From contig JACZZP010000009.1 in the NCBI GenBank assembly GCA_015183035.1, positions 682,001 through 746,000 on the forward strand: 64,000 bases of DNA, in the 5' to 3' direction. The position numbers were made by a program, and so were the translations under genes. The notes beneath the pieces are model-generated. The model saw only the letters and a program-made list of their open reading frames with translations, was not told the origin of the DNA and made no database searches. Of the stretch, positions 12,451 to 24,326 are shown one piece after another; the stretch's first letter is position 1, and each line of letters begins with the position of its first letter. This DNA is from Meloidogyne chitwoodi (taxonomy: Eukaryota; Nematoda; Chromadorea; Rhabditida; Meloidogynidae).

Positions 12451-12806
12451 ATTATTTTTGGCTCCACCCTTTTTTTACCCTGTTTTTATATTATTTGGTT
12501 ATTATTTTCTTTTTATTTTTGTGTCATTTTTGTTATTTGTACTTTTTATATCTAAAATACTATAATATTTTCATCCGGTTGGAAAAACAAAATATATTTA
12601 TAATAAAGTGGTGTAAATTCTTTATTTTTATTTGAAAAATAAATAAAGATCTCGGTAGTTCAAAACAATTTTATATTTTTTTCTTCTTTTATTTTTAACA
12701 TTTTCTAAACTTTTAATTCAAGTAATTCTTTTTTTTAATTTAAAAAAATATATTTTTTAAATTAAAAATATTATGCAAAATTTTGAAATAATTTTTTAAC
12801 AATAAA

Positions 12807-12879
12807 CCATCAAAGGGAGTCGAACCCACAACCATACCTTTAACAAATCAGAAGCGTTACCGACTGAGCCACACCCGAG
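12807..12879 (-). pseudogene. tRNA-like relic with good box A and box B
   Basis: On the minus strand a box A (GTGGCTCAGTCGGTAACGC) and a box B (GGGTTCGACTCCC) are both near consensus and correctly spaced. The acceptor ends (CTCGGGT and TTTGATGG) do not pair and the anticodon stem is poor. It is probably a decayed tRNA or tRNA-derived element, though Pol III could still bind it. Confidence 0.5.
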
Positions 12880-13676
12880 ATTAAGAGAATAATTATTTAA
12901 TTTGATATATACTTCAAATAAAATTATTATTAACAGATTTCAAGTAATTTAAAAATTTTATTGAGTTAAAAAATTAAAAAATAAAAATAAATTGAAAAAA
13001 AAAACATTTACTAAAATAACAATTTTTCTCATTTTTTATTAAATAAAAAAATTGGTTTCTGGTTCTTTTTAAGCACATCTGACATTAAAAAAGAGAAAAT
13101 AATTATTTTTTTTAGTTAATATTTTCTTTTTTTCTCTCTTCTTTTTTATTTAAAAGATTTAAAAAAATTAGTGCTTCTTTTTTATTTATTTTTTCCTTTT
13201 TTCAGCTATTTTTGTTTAGTCTTTTTATTTAATAATTAATGTTGGCAATTGTTTTGTTGTTGCCAATTTTTTTCTTTTTTTAAAAAAGAAAAGAAAATAC
13301 CTGGCAGAAAACCTTTTTTTGTTTTATATTATTACCTTCTTTTTAAATGAAAACAAAAAAAAGAATTTTAAAATAATAAATGATATTTTTTATACAATAA
13401 GACTTAAATTTTATTTTTTAAATATTTATTAATTTAAATATTTTTAAATATTAATTTTGTAATTAAAAAAGAACTTTTTAAAGATTTATTAATTTAAATA
13501 TTTATATTAAAAATTATTTTTAGAACACTACAAAAAATAGTTGAAATATCTTGTGTTGGTTAATATTATATTTAAATTTGTTATTTTTAATTAAACTACT
13601 AAAAAAATATTTATGGATTTTTAAATAAATTTATTAAAAAAACAAAAAGAGAAGAGGGGGAGAAGAGGGAGAAAAT

Positions 13677-16600
13677 ATGCTTTCTAATATAGCAAGGCCA
13701 ACACCAGTAGTTGTTAGTTCTTCTTCTACTTCTTCTAATACACAACAATCAAATAATAATAATTTAATTAATTCTTCAAATGATATAATAACAAATACTC
13801 CTATACAACAAAGAACTAGCCGAACATATTTTAGACCTCCTGGGTTGGGTCCTGATATTGGAGAATGTCCAGATGATGTAAAAGTATGTCCACATTGTGG
13901 ATTTAGTTGTCCATCTCAGTAAGTTTTGAATTATTTTTAAATTTTTAAAAAAAAATTTGTTTTATGTGCAGTTGAATCTCTCCCGTTTTAGGGACAGATG
14001 GGGCTAACTTTATTAAAAAATACCAAGGACTTGGCCCTATATTCGTATATTCCAATGTCCTTATAATGAGAGTTTCAATTGTAGGTATTATACAAAAATT
14101 AAAAAGAAAATGTGTTGTTTATTTTCTCTTTATAAAAAGAAAGTCTTTATAATTATCAAAAAGTCAAAGTTACAAAAATGAATCATTAATTTATTTATTA
14201 AATTTATAAACATTTGTTTTAACTTATAATAATTATTGAATAATTAATTTAATAATAAAAAATAAATTTTACACAATTTGAAGATATTTTAGCAAAAAAC
14301 ATTATTTTTATTATTAATTTAATTTTTAAAATTATAGATTTCATTATAATTCTCATATGAATACCCATGCTATACAACAATGTACTATTTGTGATTATCA
14401 ATCAAGAACACAAGGACGTCTTAAAAAACATATGCAACAAAATCATACAGCAGAGGAAAGATTAGCAGCAGGAATTTTTAAACCAACAACAACAACACAT
14501 ATTACAACAAGAAATAATAATAATAATTCTATTCAATCAAAAACACAAACAATTCAACAAAAACAAAATTCATCACCTAAAAACAATGAAAAAAACATTG
14601 AAATTTTAAAGTTTGTTTTTATGTTTTTTTAAATTAAACTTTTGTTGCGTATTGTTTTACATTATTTCCTTAAAAATGGGTCATTTAAGGACGAGGACAT
14701 TTCATTACCAATGTTTTTGTCGCCTTCATTTTTTATTATTTTTTTTATTATTTTTATGTTTTTTAAAGGCAAATTGTATTTTAATTTTTAAAATATTTTT
14801 TCCCTAAAGTTAACAATAAATATGTTAAAAAATATCTGAGGCGATGAAGCGTTTACTTAAAAATCGGTAATGAAACGTCCTTTTAATTTTTCTCTTTACA
14901 GTTAATTTAAAAAATAACAAAGTTGAGATTCCCTCCTTTTTTAATTTATTTTCTGATTTATATTTTATTAATTTTATTTTTTAGTTTAAATACATTAAAG
15001 ACTGAAGGCAATAATACAATCGAAACAAATAAATTAGAATCATTACAATCAATACTTAATAATAATAATAATACTTTAACACAACAACAATTTTCAAATT
15101 CTACAGATGCTTTATTAAAAATATGTACTGATGCTATTTCAAATAATGGGCCAAATGAAAAATCTTTTAATTCTCCACAAATTGGTGATTTAGGCCCTAC
15201 AGCTTTTGATCAATTTAGAGCTTTAGCAGAAAGGCAAGCAGCTAATTTATTGGCTACTTCTACAGCTAATTCTCTTGGTTTTGTTGAAATGCCTGAAGAT
15301 GAGGAAATGGTTTATTTTATTATTTTTTTAATTTATTTAAAATTTGTGTTAAAATTTGGGTTTAAAAAAGATTTTCTTTTTTAAGGCTTTTCGATTAACG
15401 ATTTTAAGATTTTTTAGGCAATTTTTAAGAGGTTATAAATATAAAATTACCTTATTAACTTTTCTTTTTTTGCAGGCTTTAGTTGACGATGGAGAAGAAA
15501 AAGAAATATCTTCTCAAAAAGAATATTTTCAACAAAATAATAATGGAATATCATCAAAACCAGAAACTAGTAGTTCAAATAGAAGAGCAGGAAAACCAAA
15601 ACAATATAAATGTAAACAATGCCCACATTTAAGTCATTCCAAAAAAGAGCAATGGACACATGCTCGTCTACATATTCCTAAACAAAAACAATTATGTTGT
15701 ACAATTTGTGATTTTGTTACTGAATATAAACATCATTTGGAATATCATTATCGAAATCATAATGGACAAAAGCCTTTTAATTGTCCTACTTGTGCTTATA
15801 GTTTGTTTAAATTTAATTATTTTTTTAATTTAATTATTTTTTTCTTTGAAAAAATTGTTGGAAATGTTATAAATTTTCTAATATTTAAAAAAAAATTTTA
15901 ATTAAAAAAACAATTTTTTAAAGCTTGTGTAAACAAATCAATGCTCAATTCACACATGAAGTCACATACACCTAATTTTCAATTTAAATGTATGGATTGT
16001 ACTTATCAGACAAAATACAGTCACAGCCTTAGGGTTAAATAATTATTTTTAAATACATATTTTTATTTAAACTAATTTATAGATGCATTTGAGGAAATAT
16101 AAACATAAAGTAGCACCAGGAGCAGGAATCGAACTTTTTGATAGTAGTGATAGCCATGGAGAAGGTGCGGGTACACCAGCTATTGAAGGTTTTCTTTAAA
16201 TTTAATTTTTTTTAAACTTTAAAATATTATTTAGATCGTCCAGAGAATGCTTCAAGTTCTTCGGCTAGTAAAGAAGAATCTTTTGAAGGAAATGCTAATA
16301 ATTATTTGGCAAAAAATGATGATTTGGCATTATTAAAGTCTCCAGCAACTCCTCATCATGATTTGGTTGTACAACCTTTAGTTAATAATTCAGAATTAGA
16401 TTTGGCATCTCAACATCATTTTATTTTACAACAACAGGTTTAAATTATTAAAAAAAATTATAAAAAGAATATTTTCAAAATTTTAAAGTCCTCTAAAAAT
16501 ATAAGACAATTATTTTTAATTTATTTTAAATCTTTTAGATTGAACAAATGCATGAATTAATATGTAATGCAGTAGTTAATTGTCCTCATTGCAATTTTAG

Positions 16601-18132
16601 TACAGGAAATATTGATGAAATGAATCAGCATCTTTTTTTACATTTAATTGCTACACATCAACAAATGCCTCAACAAATTGGAAATGAACAGGAAGCACTT
16701 GCTACTATTTATCATAGACTTACAGGTTTTTTTAATTATTTAGAGAAAAGATAATTTATTTTTTAAAAATTTGATGAGAGGAGAGGTGTTTTCTCTTAAT
16801 ATCATTAATTATATTTTTAAAATTAAAAAAAAATATTTTAAGCACAACTTCATCAAGAATTAGCCCCAACATCAGATACTCCAACTTCTCTTTTAAGCCA
16901 AGAATTACCAGCTGCCGCTGCTGCCCTTCATATTAATCAGGAGGAAGAAAATATTATCTTAGAAAAAGAAGAAAAAATTCAAGAAGATGAAGAAGAAGAA
17001 GACAATTTTAATAATAATTTAAATAATATTACAATAAATAATAATATGGATATTTCTTCTGTATCAACTCCTCCTTGCCCTACATCTTTATCAAATAATA
17101 ATGAATTTATTAGCTTTAATAATAATAATAATGAAGAAGATAATATTTTGGTTAGTTTAAAATTTTATAATTTTTTATTAGCTCTATAATAGTCTTAAAT
17201 TAAATAAATAAAAAACATCTAACTAAGTCTCAACTTTCCCCTTTTTTTCATTTTTATATAGACACAACAACAACAAAATGAATTAAAAACATCTAATAAA
17301 GTTGAAGAATGTCAAGAAAGTATTATTGTTAGACCTATTCCCTCTTCACAACATGGATTATTTTCTTCTCCTTTTCATCAAAATGATATTTTATCTAATT
17401 TGTTGTGTTCTTCTTCTCCTTCACCTAAAAATGTTCATAACAACAATAATAATAATGTTCAACAAAATAATAAAAAACTGTCAAATTCTGCCAATTTTAA
17501 TGTTTGTTTATATAAATGTTTTTATATGTTTTAAGCATGTTTGAATGTTTTTTAGATTTTTTATGTTTTAGATATGTTTTTCAATGTTTTAGACATTTTA
17601 ATGATGTTTTAGATATGTTTTTGGATGTTTTAGACATTTTAATAATGTTTTTGGAAGTTTTTATAATTTTGGATTTTTATGTTTTAAACATTTTTACTGT
17701 TTTTTGAATGTTTTTGGATGTTTTAGACATTTTTAATTGTTTTTGTAGTTTTTGTTTGTTTTAAGCATGTTATAATGTTAGATGTTTTATTTGTTTTAAT
17801 ATTATAAAAAGTAATTGTGTTTATTTAATATTTAAATTCAATTTTTATTTTTAAGTGTAGTAATGAACAAAATAATTCAATCTCAACATTGCCTTTTTAT
17901 TGTGAACAGTGTGACATTGCCTTCAGAGACGGGTAAAAATATTTTTTATTTATTTTTTAAAAATTAAAAAATAATTTTAATTAATTTTAAAAATTTATTT
18001 TTTAGTTTTCTCTATCAATTACACCGTGGTTATCATTCAATTGGAAATCCATTTAAATGTAATCACTGTGGACAACATTCAAATACTGCTCTAGAATTTA
18101 ATTTGCATCTTTATCAAGCAAAACATGAGTAA
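13677..18132 (+). CDS. hbl-1: Hunchback-like zinc-finger transcription factor HBL-1
   Basis: This is a multi-exon gene of roughly 800 residues, from the ATG at 13677 to TAA at 18130-18132. It has nine C2H2-type fingers. Fingers 1-2 lie at 13880-14450, with [10 protein letters not shown] and [12 protein letters not shown], hallmarks of hunchback. Fingers 3-6 lie at 15600-16110, with [34 protein letters not shown] and [13 protein letters not shown] further finger is at about 16575-16640. The last pair (17890-18130) has [15 protein letters not shown], the C-terminal hunchback signature. Between fingers are Asn/Gln/Ser-rich linkers. In C. elegans HBL-1 is a heterochronic repressor controlling seam-cell timing and is silenced by lin-4 and let-7 family microRNAs. 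The introns carry two MITE-like elements and a minisatellite. Some joins at 14600-15000 and 15840-15930 rest on frame continuity only. Confidence 0.92.
13969..14081. mobile_element. MITE-like inverted-repeat element in hbl-1 intron
   Basis: The left end CAGTTGAATCTCTC and the right end, read in reverse as CAATTGAAACTCTC, are imperfect terminal inverted repeats that extend about 25 bases each. The element is about 113 bases long, has a different base composition from the surrounding intron and encodes nothing. I see no clear target duplication. Confidence 0.5.
14687..14882. mobile_element. Second MITE-like inverted-repeat element in hbl-1
   Basis: The left end reads AAGGACG then, after a six-base insert, TTTCATTACCAAT. 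The right end in reverse reads AAGGACGTTTCATTACCGAT. The element is about 196 bases long, lies wholly inside an intron, and encodes nothing. Confidence 0.5.
17519..17790 (+). repeat. Minisatellite in hbl-1 intron
   Basis: An irregular array of units of about 20 bases, built on ATGTTTTAGACATTTTAATG, fills most of this intron. Units vary in length and sequence. Open frames through it are artefacts of the repeat. Confidence 0.75.
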
Positions 18133-19947
18133 AATTATATTTTTTTTAATAAATAAATTATTTATTTTCTTTTACTCTTCTGCCTACATTTTATTTTATT
18201 TTTTTTTTTTGAGAGAGTAGAACAAAAAAAATATATATTTATTTTAAATATTTAAATTTATTATTTTAAATATTTTTATTTTCAAAAATCTTTTTGAGTC
18301 TGAAATTTTTTATTTAAAAAAAAATACTTTGAAAAATAAATAAATAATTAAGTTGGATTATTTAGCTCTACTCTCTTTCTATACTATATACTTTATCAAC
18401 AAATAAATATTTTTTGTTCACTTTATTTTATTTCTTTTTTTTCTTTATTATATTATTTCTGTTTAATTCCAAAAAATTTATTTTAAAATTCAAAGGAAAA
18501 AAATTTTTTTTTTTAAATTTAATAAAAAATTTAATTTGAAAAATTTAGAATAAAAACAAAAATTTTTTTCCTTATGACTTATCGCATTATTTACCGGTTT
18601 ATTTATTATTAATTATACTCAGGGAATTGTATCGTTGACACCGGAAGAATTAAAAGGCCTGCGATAGTGCCAATTTTATTTTTATTTTTTTGCGCCTTTG
18701 AGCTATTTTAAATTTATTTTTAATTTTTTTTTCGCTCACTTTTTTTTTAAATATTAAAATTTCAAAAGTACATTTGATTAAATAAATTTAAAAAATTTAT
18801 TTTTTTTAATTGTGTTAAATGCTATTCTTTCTAAATTATTTTAAAGAAATTTTTATATTAATTTTTCTTTCTTTTTTAAAGGGAAATTATTTTTTCGTGT
18901 GAGAAGACAGTAAAGAATTTCTTTTATTTTTGCTAATTTCATTCAAAAAAAAAAATTGTTCCAAATTTAAATAAATTATTTTAGCTTTTAACACATTTAT
19001 TAAAAATATAATAATTTAAAAAATACTTTTATTATCTCAATTTTATTTTTTTTTCAAAAATTTAAAATTATTTGAAAAATACAACCTTTCTAACCTCATT
19101 ATTATATAAATATTATTTTTCTATTTCCCCTACTTTTATTTTGTTTTACTCAATTATTTATATACAACCATTCTACACTCAATTTATATTAATTTAATTC
19201 AACAACAATTATCTACCTGAAATTTATTTTTTTTAAATTTAATTATTTTTTTTAAAGTTTAGTCAGTCCAAATAAATTATAAAATGAAAGATTTATATTT
19301 AATTAAAATATTTGAATTTTATTTAAATTAATTATGGACTGATTATTTCCAAAAACACTTTTCTCTTTTTTATGTCGCAAAAATTAAATATACAGGAGAA
19401 TTTATTATATTTTAAATTTTATATTATTATTTTGTTTTAATCTTTTTATTTTTTCAATTTTTAATAAAAATGAAAAAAAATTGTCAAACTGCTGTTATAA
19501 AATAAATTAAAATGTTTTTTTATTTAATTTGTTTAATTAATTAAGGAAGGATTTTATTAGATTAAGAAGATGAAATTCACTAATATATTTAAGAAAAACT
19601 TTTAATTTAATAAATTGTTTCGACAATTTTTCTACATAAACTTTAAGTAATTAGAAAATTAAAATTTTATTTTTAAGTTATAAAAATAAATAAATAAAAA
19701 ATAATCAATATTTAAGGTCAAAGTAATAAGTGATTAAAGAATTTAAAAAAGTCGTCGATTTAAGAAAAGCATATAAATTAAAGAGTCAAAGTATTTAATT
19801 TCTTTAAATTTTTTTCTAATTTTTTAAATAAAAATTTCAAAAAATGAATTTATTTATGACTGACTCTATTACATAAATTAAAATTAAATAAACTTTGTTA
19901 GTTTAGATCTCTCTTTTCATATAAACTTTCAAAATTTTCCAATTATT
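18133..19947 (+). other. hbl-1 3' UTR and intergenic spacer
   Basis: This is AT-rich sequence between the hbl-1 stop codon and the convergent end of the membrane-protein gene. It contains one perfect lin-4 seed match (listed separately) and one weak six-base let-7 offset match (CTACCT, near 19213). No coding signal is seen. The true polyadenylation site cannot be told from sequence because AATAAA occurs many times. Confidence 0.6.
18618..18625 (+). promoter_or_regulatory. Candidate lin-4/miR-125 target site in hbl-1 3' UTR
   Basis: CTCAGGGA is the exact eight-base complement of lin-4 nucleotides 1-8 (UCCCUGAG), ending in A opposite position 1. It lies about 490 bases after the hbl-1 stop codon on the sense strand. 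hbl-1 is an established lin-4 and let-7 family target in C. elegans. With five G/C positions in very AT-rich DNA, a chance match nearby is unlikely. Pairing beyond the seed is poor. Confidence 0.55.
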
Positions 19948-20925
19948 CTAATGTGTCCCAGAAGTTCCAACTCGACCTTCACAATCAGATATGCGATTAG
20001 TTCCTTCTCCATTACCATCACGACGATTACCAAAGAAAATGTTGAGAAGACGATCCAGAATTGATAATAATTTTGGCATTCCACCAAACATGTAAATGAA
20101 GAACAGAGCATAAGACATCAAAAACATTACAGGAATAGCCAAAAATAAAGCAAAGAGTAGAATTGGCAAAACAGCAACATAAAAGAAAACAAGTCCAAGA
20201 AAGATTAACAGAGTTCTATTCAAACCTAGAAAAATAAATAATAATATAAGTGTATAAAAATAAAAAACCTCTGCGTTGAGCATAAGTATTCAAAATAATG
20301 TCCTTCAATCCAAAGAAAACACGCCAAAACAAATAAGAACATCCAAATGATTTAGCAGCATTTGTGGCCAACAATGTAGAATCCATTGAACGGTCAACAG
20401 TGGACATTTCTTCTGCAGCAAATTGATCTTTGGATGTGTGAAATTCTGTTAGAATAATTAAGGTTAAAAGTAATTATAAAATATAAAAATATTTATAGAC
20501 TTAGAAAAGACTGGTAGGTAGTAAGAAGGATGGAATGTCCATGGTAAATTCATCTTTGTCGGGGATCGTTGGAAATAACGTGGGAACACACTCAAAGTGT
20601 CGGGGAGGCATCAGAATTAAAAAAGAAAAATTAAGTTTGATTATTTGGGAAAAACTCAAAGAATACAAACTCTGTCCAAGTAGTAAAATTGATGCGATAA
20701 ATCATGTAATGTGTTTTAAGGACTAACTCTCTAAAGTTATCGATTAAAACATACTTAGAAAATAGGTCAAAAATATAAAAAATGAGAAAATATACCATTT
20801 CGAGTGTCATTGCTTTGTTGAACCATAAAGTTAATATCAGCATTAGATTTGTTCATATTCTCCTCCTCTTGTTTTTCTTGCAATGCTTGATTTAGTTTAG
20901 TAATTAAAACAGCCAGTTGATCCAT
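19905..20925. repeat. Tandem duplication, copy 1
   Basis: This unit matches 22890-24140 in exons, intron sequence (for example GTCAAAAATATAAAAA beside the exon at about 20770 and 24020) and the 3' flank. The copy is shorter because a soluble segment and an intron present in copy 2 are missing. Confidence 0.8.
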
Positions 20926-22088
20926 ATCCAATCCTTTCAGATTTTTTGACTAAAAAATAATAATTTAAAATCCTTAATTTTTACACTGAGTTTAACAATC
21001 ATTTTTAGCCGTTTCAGTGCCGAAAAAAGAAAATGGATGTTACAGCATTTTTTGTATGTTTCTTTCGCTGTCTCTTTCTATGCCTCACTATTTTGCTAAA
21101 AAATCTGGATGAGTATAATACTTACAATATTAGTAAATTCAGAAGTATTTTGAAAGTAATAATAAAATGATTTCCATTTCGGACATAAAGCAGCAACGTA
21201 ATTTTTGCCTTTTAAAAGACCAATTCCTTTCTCTGCATTTTCTTCTAATTGAAATTTAACTTGATAATCAAATAATGTTAAAGTTGTATAATTGTTTTGA
21301 GATAATGCTTTTATGTTAAATAAATGATCAGTTCCTGAATTAATTTAAAGATTTTGAATACTAGTAATTAATAAAAATGGGTAAGGATTTAAAATAAGAT
21401 AATGGAATTTGTCTTAAAAATCCCAAATTCAAATTGGTCTCATTTTTATTAAATATATAAAAAATACCTACCATTTTCACTTTTATAACTAATAAATTTA
21501 ACAAAAGTGCCTTTTTTAATTTGAATAAATATATTTCCATTCATACAAAAAGCATTTAGTCTGTTAGTCTCTACACATTTATTTTCACAACATGAGGGGC
21601 AATTTGAGTCAATAAATTTACAATTATTGTTTGAAATATAAACAAAACACTGAAAAAATAATTAAAAGTTTTTTAAGAATCTCAAATTATTTAAAAAATA
21701 TTGACAATATCAAAATTAAATGTTCTTTTTAAATTACAAATTATTAAAATAAATTAAACTAACCACTCTATTTCCAACATTTAATTGTTTCAATTCAAAA
21801 ATTAACTCATCGCTTTTTTTGTTAAGTGCTACAAAATCATTTGTCTAAAATTAAAAAATTGTTTTAAAAATAAATTTTTAAGCATTCTAAATATTTTTAT
21901 TTTTTTAATTATTTCCCACAGATAATAGATGCAGACTTTATAAACAACGATTACTATAAGTAATTTAAAAGAAATTGTTTAATTTTTACTAAAAAATAAA
22001 ATATTTTAGATAACTCAAATTTTGTATTATTTTGACAAATTTTACATACTTCTTTATCCAAATCTGAATTTGAAGAGTTTTCAGGCAT
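19948..22088 (-). CDS. Chimeric membrane protein: Cys-rich N-module plus multi-pass C-module (paralog B)
   Basis: Seven exons join in phase from the ATG at 22086-22088 to the stop at 19948, giving about 370 residues. The N-terminal module (exons at 21127-22088) has a Cys cluster, CKFIDSNCPSCCENKCVETN, and then the segment LFDYQVKFQLEENAEKGIG. From memory, plant-parasitic nematode proteins with a similar CCxNxC motif continue into a SPRY domain, so this may be a truncated one; that is low confidence. The C-terminal module (19948-20940) is nearly identical to the neighbouring paralog: an acidic linker (EEENMNKSNADINFMVQQ), STVDRSMDSTLLATNAA, several membrane segments, then FIYMFGGMPKLLSILDR and a hydrophilic tail. 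Compared with the paralog, about 50 residues between ATNAA and the first membrane segment are missing. The function is unknown. The donor at 21127 (ATT|GTAAGT) and the acceptor at 20950 (TTTTAG|TCA) keep frame, which supports one fused gene, but two genes remain possible. Confidence 0.6.
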
Positions 22089-22950
22089 TTTAAAAATTTA
22101 AATATATAAATATGTTTAATATAAAAATTAAAAAATAAATAAAAAAAGAATTGAATATTTTTGTCTAGAACAAAAAGGAATATATTGATAGGAAGGGAAA
22201 GCCAAGCATTGCTGGACGTTACTCAAAAAAAAGGCTCCACCTCTGTGTTCATCTAATTTTTTAACCTATATATGAGGGAAAGTTGTGAAATAACTGAGGA
22301 AGATTGTTTTTAACGGGGAAAGGTTATTAAATAAATTAAAAATTTATGGAACAAACTTGAAATGTTATAGAACAATTATGGACAATTTAGAAAAAACTTT
22401 GAATATTTTTGAAACAAAACTTGAGATATATATAAGACCAAATTAAATTGTGCGTTATCTTATTGGTGGTGATATGCAAGGATTATTGTAAGAAGAGAAT
22501 GTCTCTGTTAACCTTTAATAGGCAATAATTCAAATATTTATTTGTCAACGATTTATATATTTTATTTAAATATTCTAAATAATCAACTTGCTATAGGCTT
22601 ATAAATAAAAGAGTAAAATAAGGGAAATTAAATTATTTTGGACAATTATGAATTATTGAACAAATTCAAAAACATTCAAATTTTATATTTAGATATAAAA
22701 AACGAATATATTCAAAGATAAAAAAATAATAATCAATATTTTATGTCAAATTAGGTCAGATTGAAGAATTTAAAGAATCATAAATAATTTTATAAAATTA
22801 TCTTTTCTAAATTCTTTTTAAATAAAATTTCAAAAAATCAATTTAAATTATTTATGACTCTATTATATAAATTAAAATTAAATAAACTTGTTAATTTAGG
22901 TCAATAAAATCACTTTTCATATAAACTTTCAAAATTTTCCAATTGTTCTA
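22089..22950. other. Intergenic spacer between the duplicated genes
   Basis: This is AT-rich spacer. The last 50 bases (about 22900-22950) match the 3' flank of the other copy (ATATAAACTTTCAAAATTTT), so they belong to the duplicated unit. No coding or RNA signal is seen elsewhere. Confidence 0.6.
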
Positions 22951-24140
22951 CTATGATCCAGAAGTTCCAATTCTACCGCCATCACCATCAGATATGCGAT
23001 TAGTTCCTTCTCCATTACCATCACGACGATTACCAAAGAAAATGTTGAGGAAACGATCCAAAATTGACAATAATTTGGGCATGCCACCAAACATGTAAAT
23101 GAAGAACAGAGCAGAAGGCATCAAGAACATTGAAGGAATAGCCAAAAAGAAGAAAGCAAAGATGAAGATTGGCACAATAACAAAAGACAATCCAATCAAT
23201 AGAGGTGACATTACTGTCATAACAATCGGAAACAAAACAATGCCAAGAGCAATAACCGGTGGTCTAGTCAAACCTAGAAAAAGAACAAATAAAATAAAAA
23301 TGTAATGAAAGTAAAAAAACCTTTGCGTTGAGCAATAGCATAAGTATTACAAACAAAGTCCTTCAATCCAAAGATAATGCGCCAAAACAGATAAGAAAAT
23401 CCAAAGTCAGCCGAGTACAATGCATTTGACAAGTGATCGAGTGTTTGGTCACTCGGTTCGCCAGAGCCACGAAAACGGTTGTAAGTTGAGATAGTCTGAA
23501 AAATATTGAACTTTAGTAAAAACTTAAATCGACATTTGTGATGCTAAAAGAATATATAACCTTTTTAACTGGACGAGTTTCCCCAATCCACTTAAGTTTT
23601 CCACCGTAATAATCGGCACGCTTGTCAGCAGCATTTGTGGCCAACAATGTAGAATCCATTGAACGGTCAACAGTGGACATCTCTTCTGTGGCAATTTGAT
23701 CTTTGGGTGTGTGAAATTCTGTTAAAATAATTGAAGTTTAAAAGTAATTATAAAATATAAAAATATGTAAGACTTAAGAAAAGACTCGTAGATATTAAGA
23801 TGCTTTCCTAACATTGGGAATGAATGTCGGAGGTTAGTGGGGAACCCCCAATGTGTCGGAAAGGCACCCGAGTATTAAAGTAAAAGAAAAATCGAAATTT
23901 GATTATACTTGGGAAGAACTCTTAAAGAATAAAAACGCTGTTCAGTGAAATTGATGTGATAAATAATGTAATGTACTATGGACTAACTCTTCAAGGTAAT
24001 CGAATAAAAACATCATTAGAAAGTAGGTCAAAAATATAAAAATGAGAATATACCATTTAGAGAGTTACCGCCTTGTTGAACCATAGAGTTGATATCAGCA
24101 TTAGATTTGTCCATGTTCTCCTCCTCTTGTTCGTTTTGCA
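22890..24140. repeat. Tandem duplication, copy 2
   Basis: This is the partner of 19905-20925. Intron sequence is still alignable, so the duplication is fairly young. This copy holds the longer coding version. Confidence 0.8.
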
Positions 24141-24326
24141 ACGCTTGATTTGGTGTAGAAGTGGTGAAAAAGTCTTCTTCGGAATCCAAATCGTAAGAGT
24201 TTTGTTGATTGTCTCCTCCCTCTTCTTGAATTATTTGCTGAGAATTAACAGAAGAGTCAACTAAATAAGTGTACTTTTAGTTTGTTTATCAGTAAATATA
24301 AAAAGAAAACCTTTGGCCTTGTCCAT
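22951..24326 (-). CDS. Multi-pass membrane protein of unknown family (paralog A)
   Basis: Five exons from the ATG at 24324-24326 to the stop at 22951 give roughly 300 residues. The order is: an acidic, Gln-rich N-terminus (MDKAKVDSSVNSQQIIQEEG); EEENMDKSNADINSMVQQ; STVDRSMDSTLLATNAADKR; a soluble segment RADYYGGKLKWIGETRP; an amphipathic SYLFWRIIFGLKDF; then three or four tightly spaced hydrophobic segments (from GLTRPPVIALGIVLF to FIYMFGGMPKLLSILDR) and a hydrophilic tail ending GTSGS. There is no signal peptide, so the N-terminus is probably cytosolic. I do not recognise the family. It is a tandem duplicate of the gene at 19948-22088, with even the introns alignable. Confidence 0.72.

Larger units (their letters stand above)
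6913..13676. other. Long gene-free region upstream of hbl-1
   Basis: No convincing coding exon is visible in 6.8 kb. The region is mostly poly-A/T-rich, with blocks of strongly strand-biased purine or pyrimidine sequence (listed separately), three tRNA-like relics and several GC-containing islands with GCGCCAAA or GCGCGAAA. Open frames here encode only Lys/Arg/Glu or Phe/Ser/Leu runs, which is low-complexity sequence. Around 8750-9050 a pyrimidine-rich stretch ends in TTTTTAG, followed by about 33 bases and GGTAAAG; this could be a non-coding 5' exon of hbl-1. The large size fits a developmental regulator with long upstream control sequences. Confidence 0.6.

Noticed and set aside
11697..12467. 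Several open frames of 70-96 residues on both strands
   Set aside because: They overlap in many frames and encode only low-complexity Phe/Ser/Leu or Lys/Glu sequence from strand-biased blocks.
17302..17707. Open frames in the hbl-1 region with Phe/Leu-rich products
   Set aside because: One is the wrong frame of a real hbl-1 exon; the other runs through the intron minisatellite.
19213..19218. let-7 family site in the hbl-1 3' region
   Set aside because: Only a six-base offset match (CTACCT) is present and the base opposite position 2 does not pair, so it is expected by chance.
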